From assembly GCF_016802725.1 (NCBI RefSeq), contig NC_052667.1:29024846-29088845 (forward strand): a stretch of 64,000 bases of DNA, read 5' to 3'. The first letter of the stretch is position 1, and each line of letters begins with the position of its first letter. Made by a program: the position numbers and the translations under genes. This stretch comes from Solenopsis invicta (Eukaryota > Arthropoda > Insecta > Hymenoptera > Formicidae). Shown here piece after piece: positions 40,260 through 50,832 of the stretch. The notes beneath the pieces are model-generated. The model saw only the letters and a program-made list of their open reading frames with translations, had not been told where the DNA came from and ran no database searches.

Positions 40260-40936
40260 GTACTTTCCGTTACACCCCTATCGGATTTTTTTTATCTAGG
40301 ATAAATCTTTTCAAGTCTAAACGGAAATCGACGCGATCGAAGGAGCTCGTTTCTCGCGTCCGCGTTTGAGCTGGCGCGGCACGGCAGTTGTCGATCGTAC
40401 ATACATTCTAACGTCCTTTCTCTACGGTCACAATTCCTCTTAGGAAGCGAAAGAATCCGCGACACATTTATTCACTCGACACTCCTTTGCTCGTATAAGA
40501 GCATAAGAGCAATTTATCACGAGCTTGTCGTGATTCGGGACGAGCGTTGGTCGGGTGCGCGGTGGTCGCGATCGTGCAACGTGAGAAAATTGGAAAGATT
40601 CGCCGCGCTGTCGCACGCGCGAGTCCAAGCTCCCGACGAATCGGCGCAAGCTCCGAACCTGGAGCTTCGAACCTCCAAGTCGATTTTGCGATTATCTCTC
40701 TCTTTCGCCCTCACCGTTCTTTCTCCTTTTCTCACTCCCTTTCTCCATGGAGATGTGTCAAACGAATCCTAATTCGCAAGATCGCCCCTCAGTCTTTCCT
40801 TTAGCCGGCGAGATGAGTAGAAATCTCGTCGGTTCTTAAAGACCGATGGTTCGATTGGAATGAAACGAGATTCAGAGAAGAAGGAAGAGACGAAAAGTGA
40901 AGGAGAGAACGTAGACGTGTGATAGAAAGAAAGAAA

Positions 40937-40937
40937 A

Positions 40938-40963
<26 letters not shown>
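40937..40963. repeat. (GA)n microsatellite
   Basis: About 13 GA units followed by a run of seven G. Confidence 0.9.
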
Positions 40964-40969
<6 letters not shown>

Positions 40970-41059
40970 ACACGGACGAATAGAGATGAACAAAGGAGAG
41001 AAAGAGGCACCTCGGAGCACACGCGTACTCAGCAAAGCTCGCACCGTAACAGCTACGGC

Positions 41060-41077
41060 GGCGACGACGACGACGAC

Positions 41078-41111
<34 letters not shown>

Positions 41112-41122
41112 GCGGCGGCGGC
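41060..41122. repeat. Trinucleotide repeats (CGA)n, (CAG)n, (CGG)n in series
   Basis: About five CGA, eleven CAG and four CGG units directly joined. In a transcript this would be a poly-Ser, poly-Ala or poly-Gln tract if coding, or a structured 5' UTR if not. Confidence 0.92.
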
Positions 41123-41539
41123 TGGTCGACCGCGACTGAATCGTTGTCGAGTCGACTGGGGTCGCGAGCTTGAATGAGCGAGTGTACCTCGGGTTCGTGA
41201 GTGGGAGAAAGAGAGAGACAAACGCCGGGCAAAAGGAACGAGGATAGAGAGGGAGGTAGCAGAGGGATGTATGTATAGCGTCAAGGGAGAGCTTGAGCCA
41301 CGGCTCTGCCAATGCCATCAGCGAAATTTTCAAAGACTTATTTGCAATCTTTAGAGAGATTCACGCTTTTTTTCGGGGATTTTTGCGTGATTTTAAAGCT
41401 GCCCTAACGATAAGAGGCAGCTTTTTCTACGTCGCTGTATTTGCAATCGAGTTATGATATATGTCTGATTATAGAAACAGAAATAACAACACGGCTTGGC
41501 AATTGATTTATGTAGCGCAAAAACTGAGAAACGATTTTA

Positions 41540-41688
41540 GACCGGTATTCATAGTCGATTCTTATTTCAAGATCGTCCTAACTAAGTCTTAGCTCGCTAA
41601 TACGTTTGTCCAAGAGTTCTGGTTGATGACACTTTAAGATGGTACTTGAAACGATCTTAAATTTAAGAATCAATTATGAATACTGGCC
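41540..41688. mobile_element. Tourist-like MITE, 149 bp, TTA target site
   Basis: Terminal inverted repeats of about 35 bp. The left GACCGGTATTCATAGTCGAT and the right, read as reverse complement GGCCAGTATTCATAATTGAT, both continue into TCTTA and AAGATCG. The element is flanked by TTA on each side (41537-41539 and 41689-41691). A three-base TTA duplication is the habit of PIF/Harbinger elements (family knowledge), so I infer a Tourist-like non-autonomous element. Confidence 0.75.
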
Positions 41689-42965
41689 TTAATACCATTC
41701 ATTTAAATGCCATTGATCGGATAGAACGTTCGACTTTATTGCAACATTTTGGAAAACGCCATCATTGATGACATGACGCATATTGAGTTTGGTTACAGGA
41801 TAATTATCGATTAAAGGAATAAACTGTATATTCCTTTAAAAGATACATTGGCAAATGACTCGAAATCATTTAACTTATACCGATTTTTTTTCTTTCTTAT
41901 CAAATATATACTCTAAGGCAAAGAGAAACAGAAATATGCGTTATATCAGTAAAATTAATCAGCCATAAACATAGGATACAGCTTACATTTAGAAGAAAAT
42001 TTATTATTTAATAATAATGTTATTAACACTCGCGCATACGACAAATATCTTACGTATCAGTAAGATGCTTAAATCCAGAACCTACTAAACTAATTATATT
42101 AACTGCTCAGATCAATTCCGAATATATATTCCGCTGTAAAATTGAAGAAACTTAAATTTTCTTATTGTCAGTAATGACTTTTCTATCCACCAGCCTTTTC
42201 TTTACAAGATTCAAGTCTCTTCTTTCAATAAATGTAAATGTATGTGATTCAATTGAAATCTACGAAATATGAATTTGTGTTTGATATGTTCTAATATTAT
42301 TAAAAATAATAATTTAGTAATTACAATATTAATATACCATTTTAAAAATTACGTAATGTACTCTGAAAAAATTTAAATTAAAGTTTAATCGTTAAACTTT
42401 ACAAGAAGAATATCTTATATCTTTTGCAAAACTATATATTTATGTAGCGATAAAATATTGATATCTCGATAAAATATAATAATATATCTAAAATTTGATA
42501 TATTTTTAACATTATTTAAATGCACTCTGTCACTCTCAAATGCGCCTTTCTCCTCTGGTATTAATAAAACTTTGGTACGATAACACTCGATTGACAGAAT
42601 TTACTCTCCTATAACTCACTTGTGTTTCTTTTAATGCAGATGACACGTCGATGGCTTTATTTATTAAGTTGAGAGCTTTCGAAAATGTATAATTATGTAC
42701 GACGAAGATGTCAAGTACGTACGCGGAAATAAAAGGCGGATATGTAAGACAACGTTTATAAATATATTATATTTATAGTAAAACAAATATATGACAATGA
42801 TATATGATAAATGATTTTTGTTTACACTTGTACACACATGTTACATGCGATAAACGGAACCAAGTTGCTTGTTAAAATCGAAAATAGTTTTTAAAAATAG
42901 TTTTAGTACGACTCTCTTTTTATCTATGCAAATCGAACATTTTTTACTTTACGAACGAGTCGATC

Positions 42966-43028
42966 TTTAGTTTCCATATAGTTTACATGCGTTATAATAT
43001 AACGCATGTAAACTATATGGAAACTAAA
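42966..43028. repeat. Perfect 63-bp palindrome
   Basis: Arms of 31 bp around a single central base at 42997. The left arm begins TTTAGTTTCCATATAG and the right arm ends CTATATGGAAACTAAA. No mismatch was found when reading outwards from the centre to the ends. Confidence 0.9.
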
Positions 43029-43570
43029 CATAAGTATTATATATGCATCCAATGCGCGTCACAACGCAATAATGCACAATAGCATTTTAATGTGCGCGTT
43101 GTATCAGTGTGACAGATCAGAACTTTATTTAGCGATACAAAAGTACACGAGTTGTACGATATTTAAGTATAATAAAAATTTGGGTAGACGATTAAATTTA
43201 TAATCAGTTTGTTCAACTTTTTGTCGTTTAGGCAAAAATTATTTATGGAATGCTAGAAACTACGCAAGTTGCATTTCAACGTATGCAAGAAAATTAAGGT
43301 TTTAAAATTAAAATTTTTAATTCTTTTGTTTATAACCATTTTTTATAACTTTTATTTATTCCATATTGTAATAACGACATTGACACACGAATTGATATTA
43401 CGTTGATGCTTTCACTTTCGATAAGATATCACGAAAGCACGCATGATTAATTACGTTCATAATTAGCACGTAATCCACAGTATCTAATCGTGGTGAAGCA
43501 ACTAGATATTCGAGGGCAACGACCAATCAATACCTTGCGCATACACGAAGCGTATGCATATCTACAGAGA

Positions 43571-43572
<2 letters not shown>

Positions 43573-43607
<35 letters not shown>

Positions 43608-43618
43608 CGCGCGCGCGC
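43573..43618. repeat. Compound (CA)n(CG)n microsatellite
   Basis: About 16 CA units, CATACA, then a (CG)n run. Confidence 0.9.
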
Positions 43619-44412
43619 ATATTGTACAATCTGCCACAAAGAATAGAGATCAAAAAAGAAGTTGGCACTTTTTCCAGGAGCTGTATACTGCCTACGATGG
43701 AACCCAGGCTGGATGAAACTCGAAATTGCGATTTATTTCATTCAACGATGTAGCGTGGGAAAGATTTGTCCTGGAACGTGATTACGACAGCTGTGCACGC
43801 ATTAATATTAGATGACATCTAGCCGCGGAATCAACTACTGGCAAAAACTACTGGTTCCAGTCTTGCATGTTACCAACAAATAACCAACAATCAGAGTTTC
43901 GCATATTCACAAATCATATTTCTTTTATTAAATAATAACCTTGTCGGTATTAAATCATTTTTGTCTATACAACAGTATGTAAGACGTAAATTATTGCCGT
44001 ATTTTTCAGCATCTGCCTGTTGCAGTAATTCTTTATTTTATAATAAAAATTATATCGCGTTATACTACAATATATGTCGCAGTTAATTCGAACCACGTAA
44101 TACTTTTTTATGATGATCGGCAACGAGATGTTATTTAGTACAGGAAATGTAAATAATAAATTGAATCTATTTCAATGTTCTCATTATTCTTTCTTTTAGG
44201 TGACAGTTGTCGCTATATTTCAATTTAATCTCAGTGAATTTTCATCTTCAAGATAAGAAAAATAAATATGTACGAATTAGACTGAGGATAAAATAATCTT
44301 TTGCGATGAATTCATATAGTTGTGTAGTTAGTATATAACAGGTCATGTTAAGTGAATGCTACTATATTTCATGTATGTACAATAGTATGTAGATCAAGAT
44401 ATAACGTTTTTA

Positions 44413-44495
44413 ATATTTCAGAGAAAAAGTAATAATTTTTTCTTTTTACCTTTTTATGATTTGTATATTTACAGAAACAAATTCTTAATAGTGCA

Positions 44496-44536
<41 letters not shown>

Positions 44537-44633
44537 CTTTTCTTAAAAATTGCACTATTAAGAATTTATTTCTGTAAATATACAAATCATAAAAAGGTAA
44601 AAAGAAAAAATTATTACTTTTTCTCTGAAATAT
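44413..44633. repeat. Long near-perfect palindrome with a (TA)n centre
   Basis: Two arms of about 88 bp (44413-44500 and 44546-44633) are reverse complements with one difference seen (AAACAAATTC against GAATTTATTT). The spacer is a (TA)n run plus CATACTTTTCTT. The arms have no coding frame and lack a recognisable TIR motif. It may be a foldback element or a recent inverted duplication. Confidence 0.9.
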
Positions 44634-46440
44634 ATAGATATATAAAAGGGAGAATGTGTAAAATCTTCGGTCGATTTTTATCCCTGAGACAGTAAGTATT
44701 TGTATATATAAATATAAGCGCTTATTTACTTACTTCTCTCGCATTTTTACGTATATTTTTTTCATGTTTACAGAAAATTAATTACATCACGTGATTCTGC
44801 TACCCAAAATCTATAAAAAAAACGTACAAACTTTTACGTAAAAACTTGGAGACAAAAATTAACCACTCTTACACATTTAAAGTTACATCATGGACTAGAG
44901 GAACTATAGATGGTTTTAGTTTTTTTTTTTTTTTAGAAAACAAAGAATTTAACAAGAATGCATATGACGCGAGTTTCTATAATCTATATTATATCGACGA
45001 CTCGTTATAATACCAAATTGTTTTGGTATAATGCACTGGCTGTTTTTCAACTCTTTGAATATTCACGCAAAGTTACTTCATCGACATTCGATAGTCGGTC
45101 GAGTATCGACATTCTGGCCAAGAAATGAGAAATGTCGATGATGTGCAAACAATGAATAGAACGTCCACTCACGATCAACCGCACATCGCGCATAGCCAGC
45201 GCGTACATATCGGCAATCTCATCATTTGCCTTGTGTATTTATGTTTAATCATATTTTTACCATCAAAATCCAGAGTATGAGTAAAACAGCATATTTTTAT
45301 CGTATCATTCTGCTATTCGGTAATGCACTGAGTTAACTATTTATTTTTACTTTTAGTATAAATAAATTTTTAATATAAATTTTTTTCATTTTTAGTTTTT
45401 AGAAAATAATTTGCTTATTGTGTTTCTTATAATATCCGATTGTCACTATGTAGCCCCTATTCGCTGCAACTTTGAAGACACGCGTGTTACCGTGGAGAAA
45501 ATATATGCCTAAAACGTTTCGACTTGGGAAAGATAAATCAACGTTCTTCTTTCAAAATAGGACGATGCCGCCCGCTCCTGTATCTCAATGAAATATAAAT
45601 GGAGGAGCGGTTGTGAACAAAAAGGAAATTTAACATTATTATTAAATACAAAAGCAGTAACGATTTTTAAAGTAATTCATTATTGATGCTATTTAAAAAA
45701 AAAGTACGATTTTGTGTTGTTAAATCGAACAATTGGAGCAAATTTGTTATTCTTATTTGAGCCGCTGAAATTTTATAGTTTGAATAATTGCTTACTGTTT
45801 CTATTTCTTGTACGAGTATAACAGTTGTCGCTGGAAGAATTTTGCGGAAAAAGTTATCACGCGATCATTTTTGTTCGCTCAAATGGTTCGAGCTGCTCGT
45901 GAAATAGTATGTTTATGCAAAAAAAAATAGCTCCAAAATAACTTAAAAATTTTTTAATAAGTTGGCGTGTTATATGTCGTCTAATATGTCAACTTTGATT
46001 ATAGATTTTTTTACTGCTTTATATTATCATATGTAGGTGATATAAAAACATATAAAAATTTATTCTTTCTACTTATTTACATACAGCATTTTATTTCATC
46101 ATTTACCTAATAAATTATCTAATTTGTTCTTTTAATGAAAAAATTGGAAAAAAATTCAAGAGACTACCTCAGAAAGAGCGCAACGCGTTTTATATCCACG
46201 CTTTAAATCACGAATCAAGGCCTTTGGTAAATAATACAGTTTGGTAACAATAAAGTTTGGTAAAACATCCGGTCGTATTGAATGTAAAATCGATTTATTG
46301 ATCTCGAGCGGAGGCGGAGGATCGTCTATGCGGTCAGTCTTGCGGCTGAATTCTCTCGAATCGATTTGAATCGGTATCGGTACCATCGGTGGATGACAGT
46401 TGGAGAGTAGTGATAGTTCTTAGACAATATCACGTCCGTT

Positions 46441-46518
46441 ATGAAAATGACATCAACGTTAGCTTCCGAAATCAACGATGACAGGATCTACCGACTGAAT
46501 CAGCACATTGCAGCTTTC
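46441..46518 (+). CDS. Sugar transporter exon 1
   Basis: Encodes the 26-residue cytoplasmic N-terminus, MKMTSTLASEINDDRI and then YRLNQHIAAF, and ends in phase 0 at donor GTAAGT. The last residues resemble the short stretch before TM1 in Tret1-type proteins. A cap-site-like TCAGTC occurs upstream at about 46335 but no TATA box is evident. Confidence 0.72.
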
Positions 46519-49500
46519 GTAAGTAAGTTTGCTGCTTTGCTATTATTCTTCCTTAACTAATTAAAAAAAAAAAACGTAAATTTCTTGTTTTAAATAACTA
46601 TTGAAATAAAAGTTTGAAAACGTACGTGCAATTAGGATATACAGGGTAAGGAAAAAGTAAGAATACGATAAAATATCCGGCGAAATTAAAGCATTTAGAA
46701 AAAAATGTTTCTTACAAAAGTTGTAGAGTTTCAACGAATGCATTGAAAGGGGTACTCATTTGACCTTGAGCGCAAGTATGGAGTATGCAGCAGCTCCCAG
46801 CAGTCATCTTGAAAATTTTTAATAGAATTTCTTTTATTTTTTATTCAATACATTCATGTAGCTGACATCGAGACTTTTTCAAGTTACTACAATAAAATTC
46901 TTTTTGGTTAAGTAATTTTCGAGATACAAGTTGACAAAATTCAAGTGTTGCCGCGTGTTGTAAAACTAAATTCGATGTGTCACATATCGTAATTACGATA
47001 CATGCAAATAATCTCTGTTTGTAACTGCAAATTTCTCAAAATTATAACATGCTATGGCAATTTAATGAACGCAATCGTATTCAGTGCGCAAAAATTGAAA
47101 CAGGAAACGATTAGCCTTGTTCTTGTGCATTTTTTATTTTTTTACATTAAAGAGTGTTATTTCTTCCACGTTTTGCTACAGAAAGGAAATTACAAACTTG
47201 AATAATAGCCTTTTACATTTATTAGGTACAATATACACGTATTTAACAAGTATATACAAATCTCCAATATTCATTACTTATCAAACGAAATACGCTCAAT
47301 ACGCAAAACTTGAATATGTAAAAGAACATTAATCTATGTATTTCTTTGTAATAACCCTATTTTGCGGGTTGTGATTGTGGTTTCTCGTTTCATGCAAGTC
47401 TAATCATTTTCACGCAGATACAGCGTATAACGTTCCGCTACAAGCGGACCATCAGACCACCACTTGTGCACGCCCGTATATGAGTGAGAAGAAATACAAT
47501 AATCTGAATGATGATTAGAATACATTACAATACATTAAGAAAAAAATAATATTAAAATATAAATATACATGTATTTGCAAGTTTCAATATCTAAATGTTT
47601 GAAAGAAACTAGAAATTTTAATATAATTTTTTCAATATAACTTTTTCGAGTATACGTAATAAGACAGTGGTCTTTTTGTTGGGAAATTTAGCTTCTCTCG
47701 GAGGTTTCGCTCTCGGAGTCACACTCGGATGGAATTCTAGCGCTGGAGAAGTTCTTCGAAACAACTCGAACGCTAGCGGTACCGAAATCGGCCTTGCCGG
47801 TGGTATCTTGAATGGCGGTGCTTGTGTCGGAGTGATGTTTATGCCTCTCTTTATCAAGTATTTCAGTCGTATCACAGCCATGTCCTTGACTATGCCAGGA
47901 TTCATCGTCGGTTGGACGTTTGTTTGCTGCGCCGGCGCCGCGGCCGGTCAAAAAGTATGTCGTTTCACTACAAAATATTGTATCATTTACGTAGAAAATA
48001 CAATCTGTATAATTGAAAAAACAAAATTAAAGTGAGAGTAAATTAGTTGTTCGCCAAGATCCGATCTGCAATAGGTATATTAACGAACCTTCAGCCTTTC
48101 GCTGTAACAGCTTTCGTTCTGAATTGACTTTACAGTTGCAATCTGGCCAGTTCGCTCGAAGCTTAAGGATTACTGCTCAAGCATCAGAAACGTTTATTAC
48201 TCTGGAAAAGAAATCTCACAGCTCAGAGACTTGGAACAAAAAGCTAAAGATTTACGAATACCTATTGTCGTAGATCGGATCTCGCAAAATGGTCACTCAA
48301 TTAATCCGTAATAATATTTACATAGATTTCGCTTCTTATAATCGGTCGATTCATATGTGGCGTGAGCGGTGGAGCATTCTGTATTCTGACGCCTATTTAT
48401 ATCGCAGAAATCGCAGACCGGGATTCGCGAGGACGACTTCTTATGTACTTTCATCTTTTAATCAACTGCGGAATTATGTATGCCTTTGTAATCGCCCATC
48501 TATTAAATGAATACGATTCTGCATGGAGGTACTTGTAACATTAAATTACACAATACATTTCTGATGAAACGTATCAATTTAATTTTCGGTGAAACCGAAT
48601 CCATCTTGGTAGATGGAGTGTGACATGTACGATATGACTCTGCAAGATTTTTTTATTTAAATTTCTACAACTTAATATTTTTTGTTTCCTTGTTTTAAAA
48701 GATTAAAGAGTTTATTCCCGCTTTATTATTTCATTTTATTTTGATTTTTTACTTTGAGGGACAATGAATCGATGTTGCGACAGTGTTAATGTCGTATTAA
48801 ATTAGTCAAGTATAGCACAGCGTGGATAACATGGGGTATGAAATGCCATTGCCATCGCAATCGTTCATCATTTTATCACGCTAGTTGTAAGTAGCGTGCT
48901 AAAATGCAGATACAGATTGTGCAAAATAAAAAAATTCTTGCCCCCCCCTCCCCGATCTTATTCTACATTAATCAGAAAAATTTATACCTTGTGTAAAATT
49001 TAATCGAATCGGAATTAAATGTCAAGGAAATTCACGTAACCATTAATAATGTATAGGATAAGTAGGTATAACTTCATTTGTGCTGTGACATGCCTTGTGG
49101 TTGCTCTGGTAAATCTATTGCCTGAAAGTCCTTTGGGTTATCTTATGAAGAATAACGAAGTAAAGGCGAAGAATTCTCTGAAATGGTACCGTGGCCCAAC
49201 TTATAAAGACAACGTTGAAATAGAGGAATTGAAATATCTCGCAAGCCGTTCAAGAAAGGTAAAATTCGCTCGATTAAATGTGCTTTTATATGGATCTTTA
49301 TATGGAAAATAAGATTTTCTCAATTTTGGATTAATTATGATTAATATACATACATATATAATAAACTAAACTATTTAAAACTATTTCAAAATTAAAATTC
49401 TATATTGCAGATCACTATATATAAAATAAAATGAAGTACTCTCTAGCATAGAGATCAAGATAAATATCTTTCGAAAAAAAAAATAGATGGATACAGAATA

Positions 49501-50630
49501 TACTTTTTGTTGTAAAAATTATTTAAAAATTTCAAAAAATTAGATTGTTTTTCTTCGTAAATTGCAAAAATCTTGCAATTTCAAGTTATTTCCTTTACAG
49601 ATTACGATAAATGTTTTGAAAAACCGAAACGTCACAAGTGCCTTCTTTACATGTTTCTTTGCCTTCCTGATTCAACAATTGAGCGGAGTTAATATTATGA
49701 TATTTAACGCGTTGACACTCTTCAACGTTGGGGGATCGGGGAACCTAACTGGAAGCGAACAAACCGTCCTTATTGGTGGGGTGCAAATATTATCTTGTTT
49801 CCTGGCGATCGGTCTGATAGACGTAGTCGGACGTCGAACACTGCTAATTGTATCCTCGATACTTATGGGATTGTTCCTGATACTGTTAGGTAAACGATTT
49901 ATCACGATGCAATGGTGCCGGTGCCATCAGCGAATAATCGAACGCATGTCTAGTTTCCTCGAGACCTCAGAGTACAATTATCACGAACATAAACGTGAAT
50001 AGAAAAATAAACAAGTGTGTCGAAAAAGGAACAATTGTTCATCTTACGTTATTATTCACTTTGCCTTAACAATTGTTTTATCATTGCAAATAGTTGATAA
50101 CAAAAAGTTTTTCTTTTTGCATGCTCTGCGCGCGCGTAAATTAACAAAATATTTAAAAAACGTATTGGAATTAATTGTAAGCATAAAGCACATGTCTTCG
50201 ATCGTCTGTATTTGCAGGATGGTTTTACGAATTGAGAAATCGTGATCCAGAATACGACGACATCTACTTTTGGATGCCGCCGACCTGGACGACTCTCTTC
50301 TTTGCCACTTTTAACATCGGCGCCGGACCGATTTCGTGGGCGCTGTTAGGCGATGTCTTTCCTATGCAAATCAGAGACTCTGCTGTAGCATGCGTAGTCG
50401 CTTTCAATTGGCTGCTATCTCTGACAGCAACAATGACTTTTGGAGAAATGGTGGATACCCTCGGTGTTCCGAAAACTATGTGGCTCTTTGCTGGCTTTTG
50501 TTGGACAGCTGGAATTCTTTGCGCCTTACTTCTAAAGGATACTCGCGGTCAGAGCCTGGCTAAGATACAAAAGAGCTTTGGCATTGAGAGCGAACAAGTA
50601 GAAATGAACAGCAGTATAGATCGCACCTGA
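46441..50630 (+). CDS. Facilitated trehalose transporter Tret1-like (MFS sugar transporter)
   Basis: A 12-segment major-facilitator sugar carrier of the plasma membrane. The closest family I recognise is the insect Tret1-like group, which moves trehalose or other sugars down their gradient (family knowledge). Six exons give 488 aa: 46441-46518, 47664-47954, 48326-48528, 49066-49258, 49601-49889 and 50218-50630; all phases close. Family motifs are GRFICGVSGG (130-139), PIYIAEIADRDSRGRL after TM4, PESP (210-213), QQLSGVN (280-286) and DVVGRR (329-334). Two motifs are degenerate: the first cytoplasmic loop reads KYFSRI, not the usual D-R-x-GRR/K, and the C-terminal PETKG site reads KDTRG. The length is normal for the family. 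A start at Met3 is equally possible. AATAAA at 50827-50832 is a candidate polyadenylation signal. The substrate is not proven. Confidence 0.9.
46519..47663 (+). other. Transporter intron 1 with a possible truncated repeat
   Basis: A 1.1-kb intron. At about 46638 it has TATACAGGGTAAGG, which resembles the outer end of insect inverted-repeat elements, but no matching far end was found before the next exon. The short open frames inside it resemble nothing. Confidence 0.5.
47664..47954 (+). CDS. Sugar transporter exon 2 (TM1 to TM3 region)
   Basis: Encodes TVVFLLGNLASLGGFALGVT, the conserved TM1 glycine-rich pattern, and then LGWNSSAG. A glycosylatable loop (NNSNAS) follows, then TM2 (GLAGGILNGGACVGVMFMPL) and TM3. 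It ends in phase 0 before GTATGT. The acceptor (AATAAG at 47663) has a weak pyrimidine tract. The alternative AG at 47667 would break the frame. Confidence 0.85.
48326..48528 (+). CDS. Sugar transporter exon 3 (TM4 to TM5)
   Basis: Starts after TTTACATAG, encoding ISLLIIGRFICGVSGGAFCI, then LTPIYIAEIADRDSRGRLLM and a membrane segment ending LLNEYDSAWR. It ends in phase 2 at donor GTACTT. The conserved GRF and the E...R...RGRL loop identify it. Confidence 0.88.
49066..49258 (+). CDS. Sugar transporter exon 4 (TM6 and central loop)
   Basis: Completes the Arg codon and reads YNFICAVTCLVVALVNLL and then PESPLGYL, the family's TM6-loop signature, followed by a charged cytoplasmic loop (VKAKNSLKWYRGPTYKDN). 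It ends in phase 0 at AAG/GTAAAA. Confidence 0.9.
49601..49889 (+). CDS. Sugar transporter exon 5 (TM7 to TM9)
   Basis: Follows a good acceptor (TTTCCTTTACAG). It contains FLIQQLSGVNIMIFNALTLF in TM7, an extracellular loop with NLT, TM8, and DVVGRRTLLIV in the loop before TM9. It ends in phase 1 at TTAG/GTAAAC. Confidence 0.9.
50218..50630 (+). CDS. Sugar transporter exon 6 (TM10 to C-terminus)
   Basis: Follows TATTTGCAG. It encodes WFYELRNRDPEYDDIYFWMP, the last membrane segments including IGAGPISWALLGDVFPMQIR, and a cytoplasmic tail with KDTRGQSLAKIQKSFG. It ends at TGA 50628-50630. Confidence 0.92.
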
Positions 50631-50826
50631 GATATCGGCTAATTCTAATAATGTGAATATCTTGACAATTTTTAACAACAGCCTGCTGAAAGATGAATAA
50701 TTCTGATGTGCGATACGATAGTAATTTAATAGACTTTAACTTTTCGTTCGTTTAGGCTAATATTTAGCCTAATTTTATCTTTAGTAACATTTTGAAAAAA
50801 ACATTTTATTATGAATGTCTCGAGTC

Positions 50827-50832
50827 AATAAA
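50827..50832 (+). terminator. Candidate polyadenylation signal of the sugar transporter
   Basis: AATAAA about 200 bases after the stop; another lies at 50952-50957. In AT-rich DNA such hexamers also occur by chance. Confidence 0.35.

Larger units (their letters stand above)
39800..41340. promoter_or_regulatory. CpG-rich promoter-like zone with purine and pyrimidine tracts
   Basis: The most CpG-rich 1.5 kb of the window, with CGCGGCGCG, GCGCGGCACGGC and many further CpGs. It contains (CT)n, (GA)n and trinucleotide repeats. Donor-like sites exist on both strands: TCG/GTGAGC on the minus strand with GT at 40010, and TTC/GTGAGT on the plus strand at 41197. This pattern is common for transcription-start regions and long 5' UTRs of insect neural genes. 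It could serve the octopamine receptor on the minus strand or an unidentified plus-strand gene; the direction is not decided. The open frames across it are repeat-driven (poly-Ala, poly-Ser, Ser-Leu) and I do not call them as genes. Confidence 0.4.
41341..46440. other. Non-coding region between the CpG-rich zone and the sugar transporter
   Basis: No protein gene is recognised. It contains the Tourist-like MITE (41540-41688), a perfect palindrome (42966-43028), a (CA)n(CG)n tract (43573-43618) and the long palindrome at 44413-44633. A small hairpin with arms CCGCTCCT and AGGAGCGG lies near 45570-45610. Confidence 0.55.

Noticed and set aside
40769..41333. Overlapping frames of up to 171 aa in the CpG-rich zone
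   Set aside because: They are driven by (GA)n and trinucleotide repeats (poly-Ala, poly-Cys, poly-Arg, Ser-Leu runs) and occur on both strands at once, as repeats do.
45001..45032. Small hairpin ATACCAAA...TTTGGTAT
   Set aside because: An 8-10 bp stem in AT-rich DNA is expected by chance.
46638..47000. Possible transposon starting TATACAGGGTAAGG in transporter intron 1
   Set aside because: No matching inverted end or coding remnant was found within the intron, so a mobile-element call is not supported from this window alone.
47618..47951. Minus-strand frames over transporter exon 2
   Set aside because: Shadows of a membrane-protein exon with matching splice sites on the plus strand.
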